A stretch of DNA of 64,000 nucleotides, from NCBI RefSeq assembly GCF_040807025.1, contig NC_090952.1, positions 6,340,001-6,404,000 on the forward strand. The letters are read 5' to 3'. This DNA is from Struthio camelus (taxonomy: Eukaryota > Chordata > Aves > Struthioniformes > Struthionidae). The notes below the pieces were generated by a model. The model saw only the letters and a list, made by a program, of their open reading frames with translations, made no database searches and was not told where the DNA came from. Every line of letters begins with the position of its first letter. Position 1 is the first letter of the stretch. The position numbers and the translations under genes were made by a program. Shown here one piece after another: positions 10,760-21,834 of this stretch.

Positions 10760-13700
10760 ATACTACTTAATTGATAAGGGAAAAGGCTGGAAGCCCAGCC
10801 AATATCATTTGGAAGTGACACAGTATTTGCTGGAAACGGGACTCTGGCCAGCAGCGTAACTACCTAGGTTTGCTCTAGTTCAGTGAAGCGAAGGTTTGGG
10901 AGCGCTCCCCAAAGGCACTGCCGTTCGATCCGAGCCAGACCCCTCTATTCACTGCTCACAAGGGGAACTAGTTGCTGTTCAAATAGCCTCTTGTGGGCAG
11001 GAACACAGGCACCAGGATTGCTCCCACTTGGCTACCTTCGTATTTACCTTTATAGAAGATATACTGATGTTGTCCTCGTGTAAGTTTGTGAGCCAGTCTG
11101 CAAACTGTGACCTCCTCTGCCCACAGGACATCTCGAATTACCCCACTGAACAACGTGTTTGCTGTGCTAGGTGTGAAAAATAGTAATTTTTCAAGTAAAG
11201 CATGCACAACCTATCTGCAGTGACTTTTGCTCTTCCATAAAGCCTACCGGGACTGGCTCGTGCAGAGTGAACTCTGTGATTTAAGGCAGAGAGAGAGCAC
11301 AGGCGTTCCCAGGGTGGCTCTGCCTGTGATTCACTCCATGGCTTTGGCAAACATGCAGCGTTTTTTCTTCTGGGCTTCTGCAAAACCGACTGTTTTGCAA
11401 AGCGCTGGTCAAACCTGTAATTAACTGTGACCCATCCCCTAGCAATCACAGTAGAAAAAGCAACAAGGAGTGGTGGTTGTGTGGGTCAAAATAGGACCTT
11501 TCCGAATGGGATAGGCTGTAGGAGAGCTGCCTGGGCTCTGCTTTTTCAAGGAAAAGCAGAAGACTGGAGAACACAGCTAGAATAGATGTTCCCTGGGGTA
11601 AGTTCTTGTAACCTGTCATGGCTCCCTACGACAGTGTCATCTGCTTATGTATTTTAGTCTTTTGGTGCTCCCGAGCACAGTGGACAGGGCAGCTCCAGAC
11701 TGCACTTTTTTGGTGCTTGCAGTGGGGGCAGTGTTTCTTAGTCTCATAAATCAAGGTTCACTATTACAGGCTGTAGCTCAGAGGAGACAGTAATGTAAAT
11801 AGATAGCCTTGCTGGTCCCGCCTGCAGGGGATGATGAGTGATTAAAAAAGTGCCAAATGGGTAAGCTCAGATTGAGTGTTTTGTACTGTTCCTCACTCTA
11901 CTCCTAATAACTGATGCTGTGACAGCAGGGAGCTGAGCCTAGCTTTCTTTCATTATTTTTACTGCTGCCTTTCAATGCGTTGAAGGAAAAAGTAGTGAAA
12001 TCACTGGAGCGAGCAGTAAACTGTGTGGCTCATCTTGGAGAACGAGCTTAGCCGTTCAGCGCTGTGTTGTAACGTGACTATTGCTGTGATACAGGGGAAC
12101 CCTCAGTGGGTCGAGAGGGGGATTTGCCTTAGATTTACAACCCTGCAGTGCCACTGCTGCTCCTTTGCAGCTCAGCCCATGTGTGGCTGTTACCTTCTGG
12201 ACCCTCTTTAGGGTTTAGCAGCATATATTCCATATCCCGTGCCGTTTGTTTACTCTAGTGTAATTGTATCTCGGGTGCAACCACTGATAAAATAGAGGCA
12301 AGTAGAAGCTGTGCATGTGTCCAAACACATCACGTGGTGCCCTCGGGAGCTCAGGGCGTGCAGAAATGCTCTTCAGCCTCCCAGAGTGATGTTTTCTGTG
12401 AGACTCGGGCAACTTTGCTCCTAGCCGTTATTGAACGTCTCTTGCAAAGTGTCGTCTTGGCATCAGCTCGGGTAAGATTGCTGTTTGCAAAACAGGCACA
12501 TTTTGCATTATTTATAGGCTTCTGATCTAACTGTTATTTCAAAGGTTATGGGTTCTATTAATCAGCATCTATTAGGCTGCCGGATATCTCCGGAGGGAAG
12601 CATTAAGGGCCCCCGGCTTGGAATACTTGAAATTAGCCCGGACAAAGCTTCAGAAACTGCTCTGAAAGGAGCAATTGTATGTTGGCTGTGGAACGGGACT
12701 CGGTGATCTAATAGGTCTTCATCTTCCCTTGATGAGATGAAGCAGCCTCTTCTCAAGGGGTGGGATTAATGGCACGGGAAATAATTCTCCTGCCCGGTCT
12801 GTTTGTACCCAGGAGCCCTCGCCCGTATGTTCCTTGCCCCACCAGGGCTGAGCCCCAGCAACGTTGAGGAACTGAAGAAATACCTGAATGCACGTTTTGT
12901 GCCCTGTGAATATCAACAGCTGCTGGGGCAACGCAGGAAAAGTGCCCTTCTGCATACTGTTAGTAGCAGAGATATGTTTGCTGGAGTCTGGGGCAGACAC
13001 CCTAGATGTCCTGTGACAGCCATAACTCAGGCTTATGTTGCCTGTTCTGGTAGATCTGTCAGGGCAATAAACGTGACTGGTGCTATATACTTTGTTTCCA
13101 TCTGAATTTTTGCAGTCTCCCACATCCTGGGAAGCTTCATTTTATTATCAAGTGAGCACTAATGCACATATGTAGATAGGAGCCTGTGCAGAGCAGCAGC
13201 GAGGTGCCCCTCTGAGGGGCCTGCATTGTCTCATGCTCACGTTCGTGCAGCCTGAGGCTTGCTCTGCGTTGTGCAGACATCTCCCAAAATAACAACCTCA
13301 GGCCTTCCTATGGCCGAGCCAGAGGTGCTCCCGCTCCAGGTGGCAGCGGCGGCCACGGCTGTGGGCAGTGAGAGGAGACACGCTGCGTGTGGAAGGGGTG
13401 CATTTCTTGGGTGACAGTTTAGCAGGAAAGCAGAAAACTGGAGCAGAAGGCTGCTGTCTCTGGCAAGTCGGGTGTAATCTCTGCCTGCATCTTCGCTGAG
13501 GAGGAGGCCTGACACCATCTGGTAGGGGTAGCTCTGGGAAAACGTTGGTGCTCAGCTGCACGTAACCCTGGTAGCACCTTCTTGGGGCTGCTGCTGTTGC
13601 AGAAGGGTCAGTCCCAGATCAGAGGGGCAGGAGACAGCACTGGGAGGGCAGCAGATCTGGGAGACAGTCAATGAAGACTCGTCAGATTCCTGCACTGCCA

Positions 13701-16700
13701 ATACACGTGCAAATATACACTGACCAGGCTGTGTTGCATCCAGACCACTAGATTTGTGTTCCTTCACCCTTGGCCTTGGCTAAAAATCCTCGGTTTTATT
13801 TGGAGAGGTAGACAGAAATCCTTTCAGCTGCTATTCTGACCTGCTGAGGGAACATCAAGGCCCTCCCACAATGTATGGCGAGAAACCCATTGCTGCACAC
13901 CTTACTCCTGGAAACCTTCTCGTTGTTTATTCAGCAACAATTTGTCTCTAGGCTTGTCTTTACTTTTAATTCCATTACCTAGCACTAGAACAGTAAAGTT
14001 TGTTTTAAGCATGAACGCTAGGCTTACATCTATTTAGAGCTATTTATAACAGCCTGCGCTGGCTCTTCTACTCCAGTTCGGGACAGACAAGTCTTATGCT
14101 AGTTATACTACGGAGTCATTACGCTCTGTACTTCCATGCAGTATTTTAAATGCCTGCTAATTGGGGCTTATTCTGCTATCATTAGACCACTACCAAAACC
14201 ATGCAGAAAGAGATTAGAGTTGCACAGGGGTAGGTGCAGCTTTTTAAATGTGACTTTCCTCCTGAGCAAACCTCCATCCTACCCAGGACCAACAAAAATG
14301 CCCCAACTCTCTAATCTTTTCCAGATCAAACAGGGACGTTAAATATTGAATCTTACAGTTTTCAGCGCTCAGAAGTCAGGAAATTGCCTCCTCTGCATAT
14401 ACACTGCCTCCTCGCAGCCCAGTTTATTGCTGGCTACCTCCCTGTGGGGTGGAAATGCTCGCGTATAAGAAGGTGCCCCGTACTTCATGACTGTATGCAG
14501 GGAGCACCTCCTGGCTCCTGAGCCTTCACCTTGTGATCATCATCCAGAGCACTGATTCATCTGGAGAGCTCTTTCGGGGTGGGGGTTGTGATGGGTCAGT
14601 TCCCTGATAGGGAAGGGACTGGGCTACCTCCCCTCCTCGCCCATGGGCTGCTGAACAGGCTTGAGGAGCTAATGACTTCCAATCCCTGCTGACCTGGGAT
14701 GGATTTGAGCTGACAGCCTGAATGGAAATATAATTTGTTAATATTTGAATGGATGAAAAATTTCATTTTCAGGGTAATTGTGCTAAACAAGTAGCAGCTG
14801 GTGGTTCTAATAACAGCTGCACATGTTTATTAATTAATGGGAGCTTCATGATGGGGAGCAGTTTTCAGCAGTGTCTCTGGCTCCAAACAGCAGGCTGCAC
14901 ACCAGAGAGAAGTTACTCCTTCACTTTCGTTGCCCGACAGGCAATACAGGATATCTGAGAAAGGATTTCATCTATTCGTTTATTTATTTAAAGACATTTT
15001 CAGCTTGAACTTCTCATTCACAGCGGTTCGACTCCAATCTGGGGAAACGTTTTGAAAGAAGTTGCGGGAGGTTTTGCCTGTGGCGTGGAGCTAGCCGGGC
15101 CCTTTGGAGCCGGCGTTAACGCTCTGCTCTTGCCATATCTTTCGTTAGGCCTCCTAATGCCCCTGAGAGGAGAATGCTGGTCTCTCTGCTTTATTCGAGA
15201 ACAAAACCAGAGCAAAGATAGGGGAGCGGTGGCAGGAGGTGGTGCAGCGAGCACTTGGCCTCAGGCGCTGGCATCATGCATCTCCAACCCCTGATTATCC
15301 AGGGGAGCTGAGTGATACTAGCAACGTTTTGATGAGGGGAACGGTACTCGAGGGCATTTAACAGCAGCTTTTGAAATCTCTTGTCCTCGGAGGTGCGTGG
15401 TGGAGCTTGCTGCCCAGTCCCCTGAGTCCCGGCTGCATAAGCCACGCAGGTCCTCTGGGACATCCCCATCCTGCGCGCGTCTTGGCTTTGGTGGTTCCCT
15501 AAGTTCATTGTGAGCAACCTGTGTTGGGACGGACGTGACCTCCTCGTGTCCTGCTGGGGACTGCTGAAGCCTGAGGAAACCTCCTGCCTTGCCTCACCTG
15601 CCCCGACCGAGGGCACGAAGCGTCCGCCCGCCAAGGCCATGGGCGACTGCTGCCGTTTGCTTCCTCTCCTCTGGCAACGCAGCCTCTGGAGCTGCCGAGC
15701 AAAGTGGAGGCGGGGTGCATCGGGCCCGTCTGACTGCTGATGAGCTGGTTTAATATTTCAGCTCTCGGCCTAGCGTGCGCATTTCTCATTCATGCTATTC
15801 ATCTCGGCGCTTGACGTGACAGCTAATCCGTGGACTTGCAGCAGCTCTTAGGCACCATCTGGCTCCGCACGGAGTCATCTGTTTGCTTGCAGCCCCCCTC
15901 TGCGACCCCCAGCTCTTGCCCGCGCACCCGCCGGCCCCTCGCACTGGGACGTACTTTTGATAATCCCTTTGCAAATTAAGATGATTAGGATAAAGCAGAT
16001 AAAATAGCCCTCAGGTCGCCACAGAGGCTGGAAAGCTGTTTGCCTTGGAAGAAAGTTTTAGGGAAAAAGTTAAAAAGCTGATGATGAACTGGTTGAGAGT
16101 TTCCAGTAACAACCTGTAGTACATCATTAAAAACCTAATACATTGTGAAGAAGTTGGGCCATTAGTTAGCTATCTAAGGACAAACAAGACTTGCAAGACT
16201 CCGCTTACCACGTTCAGAATCATAGGGCCGACTCTCCCCGGAGGCTTCGACCGCTTGTGCTGCTACTGTATTTCTCCCAGCGTGCTGGGAAAAAGCAAGG
16301 ACACAGTTTTCACCCCGAAGAAAGTACAGCGTTGACTGAACACAAGCTGTCATGCAGTGCTGGTCAGTACTAGGAAACCAAGTTAAACGCATGAACGTTT
16401 CTCTTAGCTTTTCTCAAGAGCCCGCCGAATCGTGTGGCTGTGACTTTCTTCCTGGGGTAAGATGACAGGGCGTCCTCCTAATGAGGACAGCTACAACTGT
16501 CTAGGGAGGTGTTTTGCAGATGCAGAGTGAAATGATGTGGAAGAATAAACCAGGGTACCGTAGTCGTGTTGCATGCGTATTCTGTTCAACGACTCGGTTA
16601 AAATCAGTGCTCTGCTTTAGTTGCGTAGTGTCCCTTCCTTCCCTCGTTCGCAAATTTGGAGCACTAGAAGGTGCTATGAAATGATTAAGGTGCTTTAAAA

Positions 16701-16864
16701 CACAGTAACAAGAAGTCCCAGTTTGACGAATGCTGGTCTGTCGGAGGACAAAGGCGTATCTGCTCTGTGGGGAATTAATGTGCGAATGCTACCACTCCGT
16801 GCCGGTCCTTTGCTCTTACCCCACTAATGCCACTAGGTGTCCTTCCAAAGCAGAGGGACCCCCC
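10760..16864. other. Intergenic DNA between ASB12 and AMER1
   Basis: No coding gene was recognised; the open frames are short and resemble nothing. AT-rich, homeodomain-motif-rich stretches at about 12530-12740 and 15955-16160 look like possible conserved enhancers. A modest GC/CpG-enriched patch spans about 15400-15930. Confidence 0.6.
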
Positions 16865-17040
16865 TGTCCCAAAAGCAGGAGTGAGCCCTCTTGTCCCCCC
16901 CAAAGTGACCCTCCTGTCCCCAAAGCAGGAGCGAGCCCTTTTGTCCCCATAGCAAGTCCTCCTGTCCCCGAAACGACCCTCCTTTTCCCCGAAGCAGGAG
17001 TGAAGTCCTTTCATCCCCAAAGCAGGCCCTCCTGTCCTCC
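16865..17040. repeat. Small minisatellite, CCTGTCCCCAAAGCAGGAG type
   Basis: There are about six to seven diverged copies of a C-rich unit (CCTGTCCCCAAAGCAGGAGT plus gagcc). Longer copies containing GCAGGAG alternate with shorter ones lacking it, giving a dimeric period near 50 bp. Frames remain open across it because of composition. Confidence 0.75.
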
Positions 17041-17275
17041 CCTGTGACCTGCTGTGGCCATCAGCCATGGCTGCGGGGACCCTCCTGCAGTCCCCAGGGT
17101 GGCTCCAGGAGACATGCACGGGCGCTGGGCGCGCGGTGGGCGCAGAGCTGCTTTAGGGTTACCGATCTGGAGCCCCGCGTCATGCGGTGGCAGGACGTTG
17201 CAGCCAGCTCACCGGTCACAACAGGGACGAGGTAGGTTGTTGTGTCTCTTAAATCAGCACCGGCAGAAGGAACGT

Positions 17276-17391
17276 AAAATAGGGAGTGGAAATGGTACAG
17301 TGGGGAATATGATAAAATGGCAAAAAAAAAACAAAAAAAAGAAATAAAGTGGTAAAATAGGGAACAGAAAGTAGTACAACGGAGAATAGTG
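17276..17391. repeat. Two-copy direct repeat of a 38-bp A-rich unit
   Basis: Copy 1 (17276-17313) and copy 2 (17354-17391) share AAAATAGGGA, then GAAA, then GTAC, then GAATA in the same order. They are separated by about 40 bp of A-rich sequence with an A9-C-A8 run. Confidence 0.7.
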
Positions 17392-18265
17392 TATTCCAGT
17401 CCTTTTTAATTTCTGAGATGTATCTCTTGTTACATTTAACACGGACGTAACAGCCCAAACCTTCCAGCTAATGCAAACAGCTGTGCAAAGCAAACCCTCT
17501 TACTGCTATTTACTTATTTTAGGCTAAAAAACATTTTATATGGTTTTATTTTGAGTTCCTGAGAGGCATTTCCCTGTCGGTGAGTGAGGGAGGGGGCGGT
17601 ATTGCCGTTCATTTAATTCCACCCTGCGTTTAATGTGGATGCAATTGATCCCGACCGCTTCTCCAGCGTCCTCATCACTGCCTCAGCTTCTCATAGATTT
17701 TGTCTTTGCTGAAAAAAAGGTGAATTTTTAATCGTGTGGGATAGCGGTTACGCCTGACCTACAACGATGCAAAAATATAGGCAAGGCAAAATTACTTGAC
17801 TTTTACCGTGGCTGAACCTTAAAACAAGAGTAAAGCATGCAAATGCTACTAATACTGGGTCTTGACCGGAGGTGGTTCAGATGAGCGGAGAGTCAGTTGT
17901 TTCTGCTGTTCCCGAATCAAATTTTTCGGTGAAAAAGGCATGTAGTGGAAGGCACTCTGCTGCTGCTGTCCTCGTCTTTGGTCATGGGTATTTATCCACC
18001 GAGACTCTTTTTATTTGAGCCTGCACTTTAAACGGAGCAGAAATCGCTCGCCAGAAATCCCAAGCGGCCAGTGGCCAAAATTGAATTTGGGCAGGTGCGA
18101 TACATCACTTAGAAAAGGGCGAGGGGCGCTCACACAAAACAGAGGTGGGGAAAAATGCTATTTCCCCCACGCTCGGAGCAGGGCGCTTTGCCCGCAGCGC
18201 TCCAGCTGGGCTGACTTGGACCCTCCTGCGCAGGTCTCGCCCTGGCCCACCGCGAGGACAGGTTC

Positions 18266-18317
18266 CCTCCTCCTCCTCCTCCTCCTCCTCCTCCTCCTCC
18301 TCCTCCTCCTCCTCCTC
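18266..18317. repeat. (TCC)n microsatellite
   Basis: About 17 uninterrupted trinucleotide copies. The tract is a pure homopurine-homopyrimidine stretch and lies directly upstream of the minisatellite. Confidence 0.95.
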
Positions 18318-18361
18318 AGCCCAGTGCTGGCTGATGCTGTTCCCTGCCTGTGGGGGGGGGA

Positions 18362-19645
18362 GGTGACAGGGGCTTAGGGGTGACAACAGTACACACACGG
18401 GGTGACAGCAGCACACAGGGTGACAGTGGCATGCACACAGGGCTACAGCAGCACACACATGGGGTGACAGGGGCACACATAGTGTGACAGTGGCATGCAG
18501 GGTGGTTACAGCAGCACACACATGAGGTGACAGCGGCACACAGTGTGACACTGGCCTGCAGGGTGGTTACAGCAGCACACACATGCGGTGACAGCGGCAC
18601 ACTGTGACAGCAGCATTTGCATGAGGGGCCAGTGGCACATGGGGTGACAGCAGCACAGAAACAGCATCATTGTGGTACATGGTGTGCCAGCTGCACACAC
18701 ACCAGGTGACAGTGACACAAGCAGTGACAACAGGACACATGCGGTGACAGTGGCACGAGGCTGCCAGCAGAATGGGCACAGGGTGACAGTGGCACACATG
18801 GTATGACAGTGGCATGCATACAGGGCTACAGCAGTAGACCCACAGGGTGACAGCGGCACACAGGGTGACAGCAGCACGCACGCATGGTGACAGTGACACA
18901 CATGGTGTAACATGCAGTGGGGTTACAGCAGCACACACACGAGGTGACAGTGGCACACACGGTGTGCCAGCAGCATGCACAGGAGGTGCTAGTGGCACGT
19001 GGTTCGACAGCAGCACACAAACACTGTCACAGTGCCAGTGTCACCTTGTGCCAGCAGCACACATACAGGGTGACCGTGGCACACGGTGTCATAGGATCAC
19101 CCGAACGTCACAGCAGCACAGGCACGCCATCTTGCAGAAGGGCACACACGTGTCACAGGAGCACTCACCGTGTCACAGCGGCACCTACAAAACCGCTGTC
19201 ACAGCAGGGCGTGCACAGCCTGTCACCGCAGCACACCCCCGCCGTGTCACAGTGTCACACACCCAGTGTCAGACGCGGCATCACCATGTCACCCACGGCG
19301 TCTTAGCTGCACACACACAGTATCCCGCAACCGGGGCCTCACGGCGCCACGCACACCATGTCACGCATGCTGTCACTGTATCACCCACAGCGTCACAGTC
19401 TCACACACCCCGCGTTACACAACCAGCGCGTCCCCATGCCACCCGCGGTGCCACAGCTACACGCACAGTGCCAAACAACCAGGGTGTCCCCACATCACCC
19501 ACAACACCACAGTGCGTGCGCGCAGTGTCACACGACCAGGCGACGCCTGTGCCACCTGTGGTGTCACAGCCGCACACGGTGCCACACACACGGCGTCCCC
19601 GTGTCACCCGCTGAGTCACAGCCACCCCCAAGTCACACCACCAGG
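18362..19645. repeat. 1.3-kb GTGACAGCGGCACACA minisatellite
   Basis: A diverged tandem array with a basic unit of about 20 bp (GTGACAGCAGCACACAC and relatives), giving roughly 60 units. From 18426 to 18603 it forms a trimeric higher-order unit of about 60 bp: a GTGACAGTGGCATGCA-type unit, then GTTACAGCAGCACACACATG, then GTGACAGCGGCACACA. Up to about 19020 the box reads GTGACAG on the + strand; beyond that it mostly reads TGTCACAG while the CAC-rich remainder stays on the same strand. All six frames contain long stop-free stretches, which are a composition effect and not genes. Confidence 0.92.
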
Positions 19646-19692
19646 CTGTCCCCGCGGGGTCCCCGGGGAGGGAGGGGGGGGCGTCACAAGCG

Positions 19693-19818
19693 CCAACGGC
19701 CGCCGCCCCGCCGCCAACGGCCGCCCGCCCTCGCGCCGCCAACGGCCGCTCCCCCCCTCCGCCGCCCCGCGCGCCGCCAACGGCCGCTCCCCCCCCCCGC
19801 CCCGCGCGCCGCCAACGG
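19693..19818. repeat. AMER1: Five-copy CCAACGG array in the AMER1 promoter
   Basis: CCAACGG occurs at 19693, 19714, 19739, 19777 and 19812, each embedded in GCCAACGGCCGC. Copies 3-5 form a tandem unit of about 36 bp with intervening C-rich sequence. YAACGG is the core site of MYB-family factors, but binding is inference. Confidence 0.85.
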
Positions 19819-19849
19819 CCGCCCGCCGCCCCGCCCCGCCCCGCCCGGC

Positions 19850-20104
19850 CCCGCCCCCGCCCGGCGCTGCCCGCCGCCCGCCGGCGCCGCGCGGGGCGGG
19901 CTCGCTGACCCGCCCGGCCCCTCCTCGGCCCGCCCTCGCCGGCGCCGCAGCCTGTCGCTGCCGGGGGCCCTCCCCCGCGGTCGGAGCGAGCGCAGGGCGG
20001 CGGGGCAGGCCGCGGTTGGCGGGGGCGGCCCGCGCCGCACACAATGCCCGGCCGCTGAACCTCCCCGCCCGCATCGGCGGGCTGCCGGCGGCGCAGCGCA
20101 GCCG
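19850..20104 (+). other. AMER1: AMER1 non-coding exon 1 (5' boundary uncertain)
   Basis: Only the 3' boundary is supported: the donor GTAAGT begins at 20105 after gcgcagccg. The 5' end is a guess within the CpG island. The exon is presumed to be entirely 5' UTR because the AMER1 start codon lies in exon 2. Confidence 0.6.
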
Positions 20105-20347
20105 GTAAGTGCCGGCCGCGGCCCCCGGAGCCGGAGCCTCTTCCCCCGCAGCCATGTCGCCGCGCCCAGGGACGCGCCGGCCCGGCTCGGTCCGGCCGGC
20201 GGCGAGCGGGTGGCGGCCGCTCGGCTTTTGTGTGGAGCCCGGGCGGCGGAGGCCCGGCGGGCGGGCCGAGGGGCCGGGGGGCGGCGGCGGGCAGGCCCGG
20301 GGCTGGGCGCCGCCCGGGCTGGGCTCGCCTCGCCTCACGGCAGCGGC

Positions 20348-20367
20348 GGGCGGGCGGGCGGGCGGGA
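20348..20367 (+). other. G-quadruplex-forming (GGGC)n tract
   Basis: Five GGG runs separated by single C bases, at the start of AMER1 intron 1 on the coding strand. The motif is canonical for a parallel G-quadruplex in DNA or nascent RNA. Confidence 0.8.
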
Positions 20368-21809
20368 GGCGTCGCGCGTGTCCCCGCCGCCGCCCGCGCT
20401 CCGCCCCCCCCCCACCCCCTCCCCCGGGGCCCGGTGTCCCGGGAGGCCGGGGTTGGGGGCGGGGGGGGAGCGCTGCCCTGGGCAGCGCTGCGGCGGCCCC
20501 CGCGGGCCTGCGCCGGCGCCTGGCGACCTGAGCGTGTGCCCCCCGCACACGGCTAATGCCCCTCGTCTGCCTCGTTGCCTGATCGCTTTCTCACTCGCGA
20601 CCAGCTGCCTTTGCATCGTCCAGCGTGTTAAAATCGTAAAGCTTATCTCTAACTTTGCAGGGTTCTAACAGAGCGCCTTGAGGGTGCGGGCAGCTGTTCG
20701 TGTTCTGATCGCCTTTTAGAAACGGTGCCAGTAGTTTGGTTGGCTTGGAGCAGCAGTTAAATCCATCGGACGAGTGGAAATTTGCCCCTGCAGTTTGCTT
20801 CGGACTTCTTTCTGAGCCGCGTTTTTGTAGAGGTGAGACCCACGGAGTGAAAGAGCTGTATCGGCACGTTCGGTGATGAATTTGAGGGGGCTGTGTGAAA
20901 TGGTGCGCTTCTGCCAGTGGTGCTGGTCTTGCCTTCTGCTGCTTCCTGCAGCTCCCTTCATCTGCTGCAGCCTTGCCGAGAGAGATTCTCGGCGGCACCC
21001 CTGCTCAAATGAATACAGCGCCGCAAAAGCGCACTCCCTAACACACCTCTTGTGAGGAATGAGCAGCCAAAGCCTTTTGGAAATTTGCTCGTCTGGAGAG
21101 CTTGCTGTTGTAGCCTTTGCGATGGTGGAACTCTAAACCTCAAGTGCTTTCCATGTTCTGCAGAGGCGTGTGGACCCTCTGGCCCAATTCATTTGTGGGG
21201 TGAGTGGGAACTCTGACTCCACCAAGAGCTGTGCGAAGGGTGAGATTGCCCCGTAAGTCCCATCCCATACAGGGTGGTGGGTCACAGGCAGGGAGAACTT
21301 AAGGTTGAGATGGTAAGTCTTGAAATGGGCCTGGCGTCCCAGGACACAGTCCACAGCACAGGCTGTCTGGTGGCAGCCTGGTGAGGAAACAGAGGAGAGA
21401 TAGGCTGCTCTAGTTCACGTCCTTGCTGAGTGGGAAACGTGGCTGAAGTTCCTCTTTTATGAAACAGTTCTCCATTTAAACTGAACCAACCTGAGAGATG
21501 CTGCACTTTTGCCATCTCATCTTCTCCTTTTCCCTGATGATTTCCATGAGCAACCTCCAGAAAGCCTGCTTGTGCTGTACTTCTGAGAGTTAAACTAAAC
21601 AGATTAACTCTGGACAGGTTGGACAGTTTGTACAGTCAATGATCTCTTTGTCCTGCCCTCCCCTTCCTTCTCCCCTAGAGCTGAACTACTCTGAAGTGGG
21701 TTGTTCGCTTTCAGAGATGGTGCCTTCAGGGCAGAGAAAATATCTTGACAAATGGTTGACACAGAGTGAGCTCTGGATTATCCTGTCAAAGCAGGTGGTA
21801 GACCCTTGG

Positions 21810-21834
21810 GGCTTTCTAAGGCCCTTAGAAAGCC
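21810..21834. repeat. Near-palindrome with 11-bp arms
   Basis: GGCTTTCTAAG (21810-21820) and CTTAGAAAGCC (21824-21834) are exact reverse complements with a 3-nt centre (GCC). It lies inside AMER1 intron 1. Confidence 0.9.

Larger units (their letters stand above)
19670..20530 (+). promoter_or_regulatory. AMER1: AMER1 CpG-island promoter
   Basis: This is a very GC- and CpG-rich block with no TATA box. It includes CCCCGCCC (Sp1/KLF-type) boxes at about 19829-19861. It lies about 10 kb upstream of the AMER1 coding exon and contains a consensus splice donor (gccg|gtaagt, 20104/20105). Human AMER1 likewise has a non-coding first exon. The transcription start cannot be fixed from sequence but should be between about 19.85 and 20.08 kb. 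Confidence 0.85.

Noticed and set aside
18105-20548. Long minus-strand frames, including Cys/His-rich ones (up to 310 codons)
   Set aside because: Same composition effect on the opposite strand; the apparent Cys-rich repeats are translated minisatellite units with no conserved spacing of a known fold.
18847-20668. Long + strand frames (255, 312 and 436 codons) over the minisatellite and CpG island
   Set aside because: They overlap in several frames, are low in complexity (Thr/His or Arg/Pro/Ala) and arise from stop-poor repeat and GC-rich composition. They also cross the AMER1 donor at 20104.
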